Assembly (NCBI GenBank): GCA_025738555.1
Contig: JAOVFP010000001.1
Location: 6,200,001 to 6,264,000 of the forward strand
Direction: 5' to 3'
DNA length: 64,000 nucleotides
Origin: Cyathus striatus
Taxonomy: Eukaryota; Basidiomycota; Agaricomycetes; Agaricales; Nidulariaceae
Positions 54,780 to 64,000 of this stretch are shown here, piece by piece. The notes under the pieces were generated by a model that searched no databases, was not told the DNA's origin, and saw nothing but the letters and a program-made list of their open reading frames with translations. The position numbers were made by a program, and so were the translations under genes. Numbering within the stretch: the first letter of the stretch is position 1; every line of letters starts with the position of its first letter.

Positions 54780-55920
54780 ATGTTATCTCCCTCCTCTAAT
54801 TCTTTATCTATCTGATGTTGTGGATGCATATTCTTTTTCATATCTGGAATGGTATCTGTCAGTAAAGCTCATCCATCTCCCTGGGGATACAAGTTCATTG
54901 TATGTGGTACCCCCTCTCACCTTCATCAACATCCTGGTATCCTATGACCTTGGGATTGTGGGATTGCTGTTGAAAATGAGCAGAGGAAGATGAGAAAGGA
55001 GAAAAGGTATCCTGTTCAACTTATGGATGCTACAACATACACACACTCTTCCTCTCTCTCTCACCATTGCAATACTCACCCTTGCTTTTGTCAACATCCT
55101 GCTACCACTCATGCTTCTTTTGGTAAGAGGTCAGGAGTTTGGAATCACTGAACAGTTCTCCTGGGCCACAGGTTTCTGAGACTGGTGTGGAGGTATTTGA
55201 GTGGGCTTACTGGGATGTTGTTGATTGTAGTAATATTATAGCTGGTGGTGCTAATATTTGGACTAGTCAGATGATGCTGCACATTCCAAATGGGAGACTA
55301 GTGTTGTGGTTTAATAACTATTCTGAACTTCTTTCTTTCTATATCACTTATAGTTTGTAATGATATCAACCAAGCAAATCTGTTTTCCCTTGTTATGTCT
55401 GCTTGAACTGTAACCTGTTCAAGATTCACAATCACAGTCTCATACATGTCACCTCTGAAAAGTACTGTCACTGTCATAATTACATAATGTTCTGGACACT
55501 ATCACCAACAATGCACCCCTCAAGCTATGCCATCATCAAGCATAAAGTTGATCATACTATCTATGAAATCTAAATTACCTCCTGATATGCAATAAGATGA
55601 ACAGATGTCTCAAACATTTTATGCAGGACATGCTACATTTAGGGGACCTCTTTCAAGTTCTTCAGCTTGACCCTTTGCCCCAAGCACATACTGCACCTTA
55701 AATTACTAGCCATTGGCAGTAGCACTCATTGCACATATAAACATAATAAATACATATTAAATTACACCATCCTTCTCTTATTCTAATATCTGCATGCAAG
55801 AAAATAATAGTCAAGTCTGCACCACACAAGTGGGTTAGGTAGTGGGCCCTGCCACTTGCAAGCCCTACCAAGGTTATTCACTCATTGGACTAGTTGCTTT
55901 TGTCTGTTTGGCTGTACCTT
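54780..55920. other. Intergenic, no supported gene
   Basis: Short frames only. Bases 55836-55870 hold a copy of the GCCACTTGC repeat. A perfect 12-bp hairpin arm (GTCTGTTTGGCT, 55902-55913) precedes the solo LTR. Confidence 0.5.
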
Positions 55921-55925
55921 GGTAG

Positions 55926-56576
55926 TGTTATATCCCATATCACCTACCTCTGGACCCCTATGCCTTTACTCCGCCTTCATCCTTGTTTACTCCAAACTTT
56001 GATTACGTTCTTAATATTACATATTGATTACTGTACATAGATTACTCTCACTTCCTTTCTTCTGTTCTACTGAGCTATCCCCTCAGTAATGTAGTATACA
56101 TCTCATAGTGAGTCACTTATCATTCTTAAGTGCACCACTATCAGTTTTACTTTACACTGCCATACGTGCTCACTTCTCTGACATGTTTTATTATGTTTAA
56201 TTAGTTTTAGTCTTCATTCTACGTATGCCTACCCTGACCGTACTTCTCTGCTGGCCTTTACTTACTCCGAGTCTCTAGTATTTAAGTAGTACTCGATTTG
56301 TACTTAGTCTTCAGTTTTGTATTGAACTACATCCTCACCCTTCAGTCTGACTTGAGTTACACTTCTTGTCTTCTCGTCTCTTGTCTTCTCTGAAGGGCTT
56401 GCCCTTACTCCGAAATCCAGGACCAGGAATCCCAGGGGCGCAGCACATAAGCTGAAGCCAAAGTCCTACTCCCTGAGTTCTCATTCTCTGCTTTCGTCTC
56501 TTACTCACCCTTCGCTTCTCCATAGTCACCCCCTCGTACTCTGCCGCCAAGTTAGGCTAGGGGCACGGTCATGACA
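55926..56576. repeat. Solo LTR, 651 bp, 5-bp target duplication
   Basis: It starts TGTTATATCCCATATCACC and ends GGTCATGACA, with GGTAG on both sides (55921-55925, 56577-56581). TG...CA ends and a 5-bp duplication are diagnostic of an LTR. No internal region or second LTR is present, so it arose by LTR-LTR recombination. CpG-containing, unlike its flanks. It is inserted in the loop of a 12-bp perfect hairpin. Confidence 0.88.
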
Positions 56577-56581
56577 GGTAG

Positions 56582-57816
56582 CCAAACAGACTGTGCAATT
56601 TATACATTGCATGTACATATGTACAAAGGGACTTACTCCTGCACCATGTAAACTACCAATAGACTTTGCCAGGTGTACTGTTCAGTCTTCAGTGTGCTGG
56701 TGACAGGAATTATAGTCCTATAACTATGAAGAATATGAAGACACATTGAAGCAAAGTCACTGAAATACAGAGGATCTCAATTGTTAGTGTGAAGTATCAA
56801 TGCTGAGTGTGCATGCAGCAGCATAAAATTCCCACTACTTTTTAAGATAGTTGGGTTATAGGGTCATTTGGATCCCTCTATAAGGCATTTTTGGGATCCT
56901 GATTGAGATTTTGATATGATTGGTTGATGCCCTGTGATGTTGTGTGACAGCTGATGAAGTGCCCACAGTGCTGTCAATGTATTGCTCTTACAGCTCTGCT
57001 CCATTCATTCTCTCTGTGTGCTGTTTCTACACTATCTACTTTATTCCTACTCTCTCTACTTCATTTTTGCATTCAGGGTTTCCAGCTTGAAGGAGAGAAT
57101 GTCTGTTTCAGTCATTTCACTGATGGATGCACTAGCAGACAAACTACAGGACCTAAGGGGAATGTGAAGATACTTTCACTGAGTCAGTCTGAATACCTGA
57201 TATATCCATAGGCTGATGCAACCATGACATTCTCACTAGTCTGAACTTCAAAGACCTCCTCATTCTCACTGTCTCCTCCTTGCCTTTCTCCTTACCATTA
57301 TCCAAACCTCTGCATCCATCCACTTGGAGATTTGCTTCAATGGCCAGCTGTGGATATCTTGGATAAAGAGCTAATGGGTATTGTATCATTAGCTTGGGTA
57401 TGTATGTTTCACCTCTTTCCATTTATTGACCAACTAACTAATGTAAAAAGCTCTAGAATGCACCACATCCAGTGGCCTCATGTATATTTCCCTCTGGCCC
57501 CCATTGACACCTTGATATGTTCAGTCCTCAACATGAGTGATTACTTGGGATCATTAAGATACATGGTTCCTCATATCTCAAGCATGAGCCATCATATTGA
57601 AACAATCTTTTGTCTGTCCACTATGCTCCAAAGCTATGATGACATGGAAGTCAAGGTGGGATGAGACCTGAGAATAGTGATATGTGCTGGTATTGTAGGT
57701 GTTGTAGGGATTACAGAATTTGGTGGGGATTGGAGTAGTACTGTTAAAGGTACATGTTCTTTGGTTTCTTGCTTTGTGTTACTGGGATGGACTTTGCATG
57801 GGGGGCAGTGGAGGAT
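56582..57816. other. Intergenic, no supported gene
   Basis: Bases 56825-56870 ('attcccactactttttaag') resemble 48690-48735. A frame at 57332-57664 is open for 110 codons but has no recognisable motif, and the region is CpG-poor. I do not call a gene. Confidence 0.45.
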
Positions 57817-57824
57817 GTTCTTGT

Positions 57825-59835
57825 GAGGTCATTACACTGCCCCATGGAATCAGGTGGAGTCCACCTGGAGTCCACCTGGACTTTACTGGACTCTACCTGG
57901 ACTCTACCTGAACTTTATATAGAAAAATTGTAGGATTTAGATAGACTCCAGCTGGACTCCAGGTAAAGTTCAGGTAGAGTCCAGAAATAACTGGAATACA
58001 CCTGGAGTCCACTGGACTTAGTCAACTGGGCTTCAGATAGACTTCATTTGGACTCAATTTAAACTTCAAGTAATATTCAACTACTATTTTAGACACTTTA
58101 AAGGTTATTATTATACACAAATAACAACAAATATAAACTGGACTTTACCTGAAATTTACCTGGACTCTACCTGGACTCTACCTAAACTCTACCTGTACTA
58201 TGTAGTTGAGACATTACCTGGAGTTCACCTGAACTCTACCTGGACTCCACTGAACCCAAGTGCCTAAGCTGTACCTAGACTCTATTGTCACAGTTGTAAC
58301 ATGCTGGAAAAAGCGTGACATGTGTGGGAAAAGTGTGACATGTTGGAAAATGCTGAAAAAGCGTGACATGTTGGAAAAAGTGCGACATGTGTGACATGTA
58401 TGGGAAAAGTGTGACATGTTTGGAAAAAGTGTGGCAAGTGTGATGGATATGATATGTCACACTTTTTCCCACACTTGTAATATGCCTAGTGTACTTCTAC
58501 CCTCTATAAAACATTTATTTTTACATTCTAAGTGCTACTTACAAATGGTATAATATATATAGGTTGTATTTAGTAGCTAAGGTAGAGGTCCCAGACTGTT
58601 AGCTAGCATGAGAATGATTCACACTAATAAGGGACATTTCTAGCCTAAGTAGGCAAGTGTCTAAGAATAAAAACATCAAGGTCAGAGTTTATTCTCAACA
58701 TCAGTGGGAAATAGTTACCAGTAAGGCTGGAGATTGAGCTAAGTGCACATCTATTCTAATAATAGATTATTGAAGCCATGTTATTGCATCATAGGAAAAA
58801 GCATGAGGATGAGACTCCTGGCAAGTGCCACTATCTAACCATGCTGTACCAGCACTGTGCATCAGCATGTCATAGGCACCTGGCTAGATCTGAGACCTGG
58901 CATTCCCAGCAGGCTGATTCAGTGGTTCCCATTTCCATGTGTCAAAGCACATGGCATCATACTTTCATATGGAGCACCTCACCTGCAGACAGGTTTTATT
59001 GTACTTTGCTATCTTCCCATATGGACATGTTCTTGGCACTCATATGCATGTCAATCTCTGATTTACTCTGGTCCATCCCAGACACTTGTAGCTAGTCTAA
59101 ACATCTACTTTACAGCTTAGCTAATGTGCAATTACTACTTTTGTATTAACTATATAGTTCCTCTAGCCATAGTTTTGTAGGATATTTAATAGGTAGAGTT
59201 AAGTAGTAGGAGAGCAGTCTCCTGTGCCCCAAGAAATACCATTTAGCAGTTCTGTGAGAGTATTTGTATGAGCTTGAGATTCTGAGTGTAACAAGAGTCA
59301 AAGTCCTAAGTCTGTGCTAAATCTGAGATTAAGGAATGTGCATCAAATGTGCATCAAAGTGTTCACTAAGCACATATTCTCTCTTGCATGTCAGTCTTCA
59401 ACACCCTTTACATTACCTTACTTTGCCCAGAAGTGTCCTGCATCTGAGTCTTACCCACTGAGCACTTTCTTAGTGAGTGTATGTGATGTGAGTGAAATTA
59501 TACATATTTTAATTTATACTATGTTGCACTAAACTAGGTACTTTACTTGTCACACATGTCACACTTTTTCCAACATGTTACAACTGTGACAATAGAGTCT
59601 AGGTACAGCTTAGGCACTTGAGTTCAGTGGAGTCCAGGTAGAGTCCAAGTAGAGTCCAGGTGAACTCCAGGTAGTGTCTAAGCTACTTAGTACAGGTAGA
59701 GTCCAGGTAGAGTCTCAGCTAATTAGTACAGGTAGAGTTCAGGTAGAATCCAGCTGGAGTCCAGTAGAGTCCAACTGAAGTCCACCTGAAGTCCACTGAA
59801 GTCCATCTGATCTTGTGGGGCAGTACAATATACTG
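57825..59835. mobile_element. 2.0-kb KDZ-like non-autonomous element, 8-bp TSD
   Basis: The ends are GAGGTCATTACACTGCCCC (57825) and the complement of CAGTATATTGTACTGCCCC (59835). GTTCTTGT flanks both (57817-57824, 59836-59843). Arms of several hundred bp contain tandem 'gactctacctgg' words, then TGTACCTAGACTCTATTGTCAC, then ACATGTCACACTTTTTCC words. The centre (58500-59530) is unique sequence with a 105-codon frame (58778-59095) of no recognisable family. Same family as 50881-52093. Confidence 0.82.
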
Positions 59836-59843
59836 GTTCTTGT

Positions 59844-61130
59844 GGATGGTTCTTAAGCCCAACATCTCTACTTCATGACTACCATGACCATAAGGACCAT
59901 GACCCACCACCACCACCACTGTCGCAATCACCAATATCACCAAGACCACCACTACCACTGCTACTATATCTGCCATCATCATCTCTCCCAAATATATGTG
60001 TGCACTAACAACAATCTGGCTCTTGGGTCAAGGTAGTAGGACAATTATGGCCCTGCAGAGAATGCATATATGTGTCATTGGGATAGGTTCAGATAAAATC
60101 TTCCATCTCATTATGTATGATTCAGTACCACTGAACTTACCTTTCCTCATAGCTGAACATTACCAATCTTTGACAGTCTAGTAGACCCTAATAGACTCCA
60201 CTGGATCCCCTGTACAATGCACCACATCATTGAGCAGATCCCCCATCCAAGGCATCAACTCTCCTGCTCATTGTCTTCCCCAGTCATTGAAGAGGATGAA
60301 TACCACTTGGTGGTATCCACTCAATCAAAGAAATAGTGTGAGTGGTTGGCATATCTGTCCAACCTTCAGTCCTAGTGAGTTCACATTAAAAGTGAAGTGA
60401 GGGGGAATATGAAGCTGGATTCTCAGAGTGTACATATAATGCTTATATAACTACTGAGATAAGTTCATGTGAATGGTAGCATGTAAGTAATGAGGCAGCA
60501 GCAATGAAAAGGGATGAAATCTGCATTTTGCAGTGCAGGTAGAATGCATGCTCTACATCATTGACAACACCTCCCTTTCTTCACCTTCCACCTATTCCAT
60601 TGGTTCTCCTCTTGCCCCCCTTGCCCCCCCTCTCCCCTTGCCACTTGATACTAATCTGGTCCTCAATATTCACCACCCCTATCCCAACATTATTGTTGAT
60701 GTCATGCCATGTGTCACCCAGCCCACCTCAATTCATCTCCACCACCTAAATTGTCATCTATTCTATCAATGTGTCAATGCCACATCAGCAACTTCCCAGC
60801 ATAACAGCTCTGCTGAGATCTTTATCCCTCTCTCCTTGCCTTCTCTCCCTCATCCCAGTCTGTAAGTGATCTGATTCAACCACCACTACCACTGCCATGA
60901 TCCCCACCCTTGTGTCCCTCTGTGTTGCCATCATGGTCTCAATGTTTTGCCTACTATGCTCTTCCCAGCCTCAATCCTCTCCCTTCTAGCCTTCCTGTGC
61001 CAAGATTGTCATATCCTCTTCCCCCTTCCTCCTCTTCATTCTCTTGTTGCTGTCCTCATTTTCTTTGCACACCACTTAATGAGTATCCAATTTTCCATGT
61101 ATATTTCTTTCTCTTTAACTTCACATTGTT
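59844..61130. other. Intergenic, simple-repeat and pyrimidine-rich, no gene
   Basis: A CCA/CAC-rich microsatellite lies near 59890-59970, and C/T-rich text at 60570-60660 and 60850-61040. The open frames there are low complexity. Confidence 0.5.
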
Positions 61131-61131
61131 G

Positions 61132-61170
61132 AGGTAGTGGGCTGTGCCACTTGCCAGCCTTATTTCTTTA
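61132..61170. repeat. GTAGTGGGC...GCCACTTGCCAGCC repeat, fourth copy
   Basis: GGTAGTGGGCTGTGCCACTT followed by GCCAGCCTTATTTCTTTA, near-identical to 28422-28460. Confidence 0.6.
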
Positions 61171-61546
61171 TTACAGAATGTTGTTTTCAACTGTGTTGTG
61201 GGTGTCATGGCTATTAATTTGATCAATCCCTGTCACTAACTAGTGGGGGTGCACACTAGATGGTCAGTGAGAGGTCATTGATTGTGTTCTAGGTCTGAGT
61301 GCAATCAATAGTTAGTATGGAATGAATAGTAAACTAGAAATCATTGTAATATAAATCAATTAGAAATGAAATCAATGGAGATCAGTCCAAAATCAATCAG
61401 AATGAAATCAATGCAGAAATTAATTCAAATCCTTTGGGTCCCCCACTACAGCTCAACATAAAAGTAGGGTAGTTAACCATGTAATAATAACCACTGTACT
61501 ATAGTACCTTTTCTAGTTAATCTGCACAAATATACTTGATACATAG

Positions 61547-61755
61547 GTAGAAATCATTTGTACCTGGAAAATCAATCAATGTAGAGTGAAATAAATGCTA
61601 TGGACTTAGTAGAATTACACTCTATAGGTAGAATCAATCAATTTAAAGTGAAATCAATGGGTAGAAATCATTTGTACCTGGAAAATCAATCAATGTAGGG
61701 TGAAATCAATGCTATGAACTTAGTAGAATTACATTCTATATGTGGAATCATTAGG
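61547..61755. repeat. Two direct repeats, 114-bp spacing
   Basis: 'gtagaaatcatttgtacctg' opens units at about 61547 and 61661. Each continues through 'aaatcaatcaatgtag', 'aatgctatg' and 'acttagtagaattaca'. Many 'aatcaat' words surround them from 61330. Confidence 0.75.
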
Positions 61756-61815
61756 AAATCAATGAGAATAGATGATAAAATTCATTGTGAAATCAGTGCT
61801 ATATATTTAGTGAGT

Positions 61816-62088
61816 TTTTCACCTATGAAATAACAATGAAATATTTATTTGGGTAGTCACAATGAGCTTTGTCTACCATTGTCTTATCTTTGTGACATAT
61901 GACAACTGTGACACTGTGGGACAAGTGTGATGACTGTGACATATGTCACAATGCCACTGTGACTAAGATCTTGCTAAGATCTCTTAGATAAGAACCTTGT
62001 GACATATGTCACAAAGATAAGACAATGGTAGACAAAGCTCATTGTGACTACCCAAATAAATATTTCATTGTTATTTCATAGGTGAAAA
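61816..62088. repeat. 86-bp perfect inverted repeat with 101-nt spacer
   Basis: Arms 61816-61901 and 62003-62088 are exact complements over 86 bp, starting TTTTCACCTATGAAATAACA. The spacer has smaller ACATATGTCACA and AAGATCTTGCTAAGATCTC inverted words. No target duplication adjoins it. Confidence 0.9.
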
Positions 62089-62099
62089 CCCTTTGAAAT

Positions 62100-62570
62100 A
62101 TTGAATAAAGAATTTCAAAGAAAATGGGGATCCAGGTTTCAATATTTCTTTGTTATTGTGACTTTCAAATATGTGAGAAATATTATATGTGAATTGTAAG
62201 AGTATTACAAAGCAAAATAATGATGTAATATAAAGAATATTTCCATGATATTTCAAAGCTATTTCACATTGAAATATTGAGGCATGCACACAGTGTAAAT
62301 GAGAACTTGAGATTGCTAGTGCTTCATACAGAGGACTTATATACATAATAGACAAGTAACTACTATTTTCTAGTGTATGCTACTATAATCTTCCTGCATA
62401 TTCCAACATGTGCTACTACATTCTCCAATGATCCCCTACCCTCTCACTTACATAACATGTGACTAATCTGCTAGATATTGAGGTGCCAGCTGAAATCCCA
62501 ACACCACCTACACACATGGCAAATAACTTGACATCTAACTCAAATCCACAAATGGAAGTGACAAAATAGA
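62100..62570. other. AT-rich spacer, no gene
   Basis: Diverged 'gaaatatt' words continue from the inverted repeat. Bases 62460-62570 may be decayed 5' sequence of the GH31 remnant but no exon can be read. Confidence 0.4.
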
Positions 62571-62573
62571 CCT

Positions 62574-62896
62574 CACCTGGCCAGGCATGACTGTTTACCC
62601 TGATTGGTTCAATCCTTCCACACAGATGTACTGGAATGAGCAGTTTGCAGAGTTTACTTTATATGAGCAGATGATCTCTACAGCTATGCAGGAGGCAATG
62701 CTTAGTCAATGACCTGGGGAGAGGCTGTTTACTATTATGTGCTTGGCATTCCCTGGTGCTGGGGTGCACATGGGCAAGTGGTTGGGGGATAATTTGAGCT
62801 TGTGGGAGCATTATAGGTGGTCAGTGGCAGGTATGTTGGGCTTTGCAGGGGTGTTTCAGGTTCCAATGGTTGGGAGTGATATTTGTGGGTTTGGTG
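62574..62896 (+). pseudogene. GH31 alpha-glucosidase fragment
   Basis: One frame reads TWPGMTVYPDWFNPSTQMYW, then after a junction EAMLSQ, TGA (62710-62712), PGERLF, and GAGVHMGKWLGDNLSLWEHY followed by GFAGVFQVPMVGSDICGFG. These match conserved blocks of fungal GH31 alpha-glucosidases, secreted enzymes that release glucose from maltose and starch ends. The stretch with the catalytic nucleophile that normally lies between the first two blocks is missing, and the frame ends at a transposon inserted at 62897. The stop stands where the family has Arg (S-R-P-G-E-R), consistent with CGA to TGA. Confidence 0.75.
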
Positions 62897-63738
62897 CAGT
62901 AATTTACACTCCCCCAAGAGGTCTGTATGGATCTGTATGGATCCGCACAGATCCGTACGAAATCCGCACGGAATCCGAAAATTCCGTACGGATCCGTGTG
63001 GATTCCGTGCAGATCCGTACAGATCCGTACAGACCTGTATAGATACTATACAGAATTTATATAGTGGCTATTATTATTATTAAAGGTGATTATTCTATAT
63101 GGATTCCATACATATTCTGCATGGATTCTGTGTGGATTCATGCATTGCTGCCTTGTCACAGGTGTCAAGTGTAACACTACATGAAATCTGTGATACACTC
63201 AATATATAGTATCATGCTCAATACATAGTGTCATGCTTAATGTATAGCATCACACTCAATGCATAGTGTCACACTCAACACTTAGTATCACACTTAATGT
63301 ATAGTTTCATGCTTAATGCATAGTGTCACACTCAACACTTAGTATCACACTTAATGTATAGTGTCATGCTTAATGCAGAGTGTCACACTCAACACTTTGT
63401 GTCACACTCAACATTTTGTGTCACACTCAACACTTTGTGTCACACTCAACCCTTAGTGTCACACTCAACCCTTAGTGTCACACTCAATGCTTAGTGTCAC
63501 ACTCAACCCTTAGTGTCACACTCAATGCTTAGTGTCACACTCAATGCTTAGTGTCACACTCAACCCTTAGTGTCACACTCAATGCTTAGTGTCACACTCA
63601 ATGCTTAGTGTCACACTCAATGCTTAGTGTCACACTCAACCCTTAGTGTCACGCTTAACCCTTATTGTCACACTCGACACAGTGTTAAGTGCGACACTAA
63701 GTGTTGAGTGTGACACAAAGTGTTGAGTGTGATACTAA
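62897..63738. mobile_element. Second satellite-bearing KDZ-like element, inverted, truncated
   Basis: It starts CAGTAATTTACACT, followed by CCCCCAAGAGGTCTGTA and the TCCGTACGGA-type palindromic arm, then 'atactatacagaatttatat' and the 19-bp satellite. This is the reverse complement of 20235 leftwards. The array is cut at 63738 by another element, so the far end lies outside the window or is lost. Confidence 0.85.
63165..63735 (-). repeat. Satellite array, 19-bp unit, inverted copy
   Basis: About 30 units of CCCTTAGTGTCACACTCAA and variants, complementary to 18930-19935. Confidence 0.93.
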
Positions 63739-64000
63739 CACGGCGGGGTATTAGCTGTCATGTAACGGTCGAGCGTTGAACAGTACTGGGATCTGTCATG
63801 TAGCATAATTTGTCACAAAGGTCACCGTGAATTGAACTAGTTCGACTATTCAAAAGAACAAAGAGGAATATCACGTGACTTGAAAGACTTGAAAGCAAAC
63901 CAGAACTACGAACTTCTCAGGCGAGACAAGTCAGTTACATAATATTTTAAAATGGCTCACAATTCTGGCCGACAACTTATTTTCACAGTTGTGCAGCACA
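63739..64000. mobile_element. Left end of a second TTA/TAA-target TIR element (cut by window end)
   Basis: It starts CACGGCGGGGTATTAGCTGT, matching the element at 5960, and shares further words ('ctgtcatgta', 'aattgaactagtt'). The flank is TAA (63736-63738), in agreement with a TWA target. It is inserted in the satellite array. The rest lies beyond the window. Confidence 0.7.

Noticed and set aside
57332..57664. 110-codon frame as a gene
   Set aside because: No motif, no intron support, CpG-poor repeat surroundings; length is expected by chance in this composition.
58778..59095. 105-codon frame inside the 2.0-kb element as a transposase
   Set aside because: No conserved acidic or zinc-binding pattern, and overlapping frames of similar length occur at the same place.
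8737..62896. UGA reassigned to Trp in this genome
   Set aside because: The intact NLR2 and NLR1 frames both end at TGA followed by diverged non-coding sequence, Trp is normally TGG throughout, and several TGA codons replace Arg rather than Trp.

Overview
The window reads as nuclear DNA of a filamentous basidiomycete, most likely an Agaricomycete. The signs are short (48-60 bp) GT-AG introns, NACHT-WD40 receptor genes of the type expanded in Agaricomycetes, a gene of the CxC5/CxC6 cysteine-cluster class that accompanies KDZ transposases, a Ty3/gypsy Gag-protease, and intron-rich remnants of the nucleoporin NDC1. Very little is intact single-copy host coding sequence. Most of the window is a mosaic of nested DNA transposons, fold-back elements, tandem arrays and pseudogenes.

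Layout. A segmental duplication dominates. Copy 1 (1-12800) and copy 2 (35242-48676) each carry an NDC1 fragment, then a NACHT-WD40 (NLR) gene, then the same downstream flank. Copy 1 has gained four transposons that copy 2 lacks (823-4117, 4224-5782, 5960-7052, 7062-7436). Copy 2 has gained three insertions that copy 1 lacks (37350-38287, about 43008-47280, 47467-48410). The paralogue supplies the empty site for each, so most element boundaries and target-site duplications can be read directly. A second, older duplication (about 28680-31500 and 33090-35950) made two long NDC1 pseudogenes with a degenerate hypothetical gene between them.

Between the NLR copies lies a 9.75-kb transposon (15164-24913). 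It has 8-bp target duplications, carries two decayed genes including the KDZ-associated CxC5/CxC6 gene, and is itself invaded by a 1.57-kb satellite-bearing relative (18665-20235). The right third holds a 5.2-kb fold-back element whose long inverted repeats are built of tandem repeats (49601-54770), a solo LTR (55926-56576), a third element with the same KDZ-like termini (57825-59835), an 86-bp perfect inverted repeat, a decayed GH31 glucosidase fragment, and second copies of two element families at the window edge.

The functional centre is the NLR pair. The copy at 38540-42965 is open, with one 55-bp intron, 1,456 residues, a NACHT ATPase, 15 nearly identical WD40 repeats and a C-terminal hydrophobic segment. 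The copy at 8737-12301 has eight repeats and two in-frame TGA codons where its paralogue has TGG. The repeats differ mainly at a few clustered residues, the signature of fast-evolving fungal recognition receptors involved in non-self or heterokaryon incompatibility. CpG is nearly absent from the transposon-rich interval and the NLR coding arrays but frequent in the gypsy fragment, the NDC1 remnants and the NLR upstream regions. Decayed genes mostly carry TGA stops, several at positions where the family has CGA-type arginine, which fits methylation-driven C-to-T decay. Boundaries marked 'about' are approximate. Family calls rest on motif recognition by eye, not on searches.
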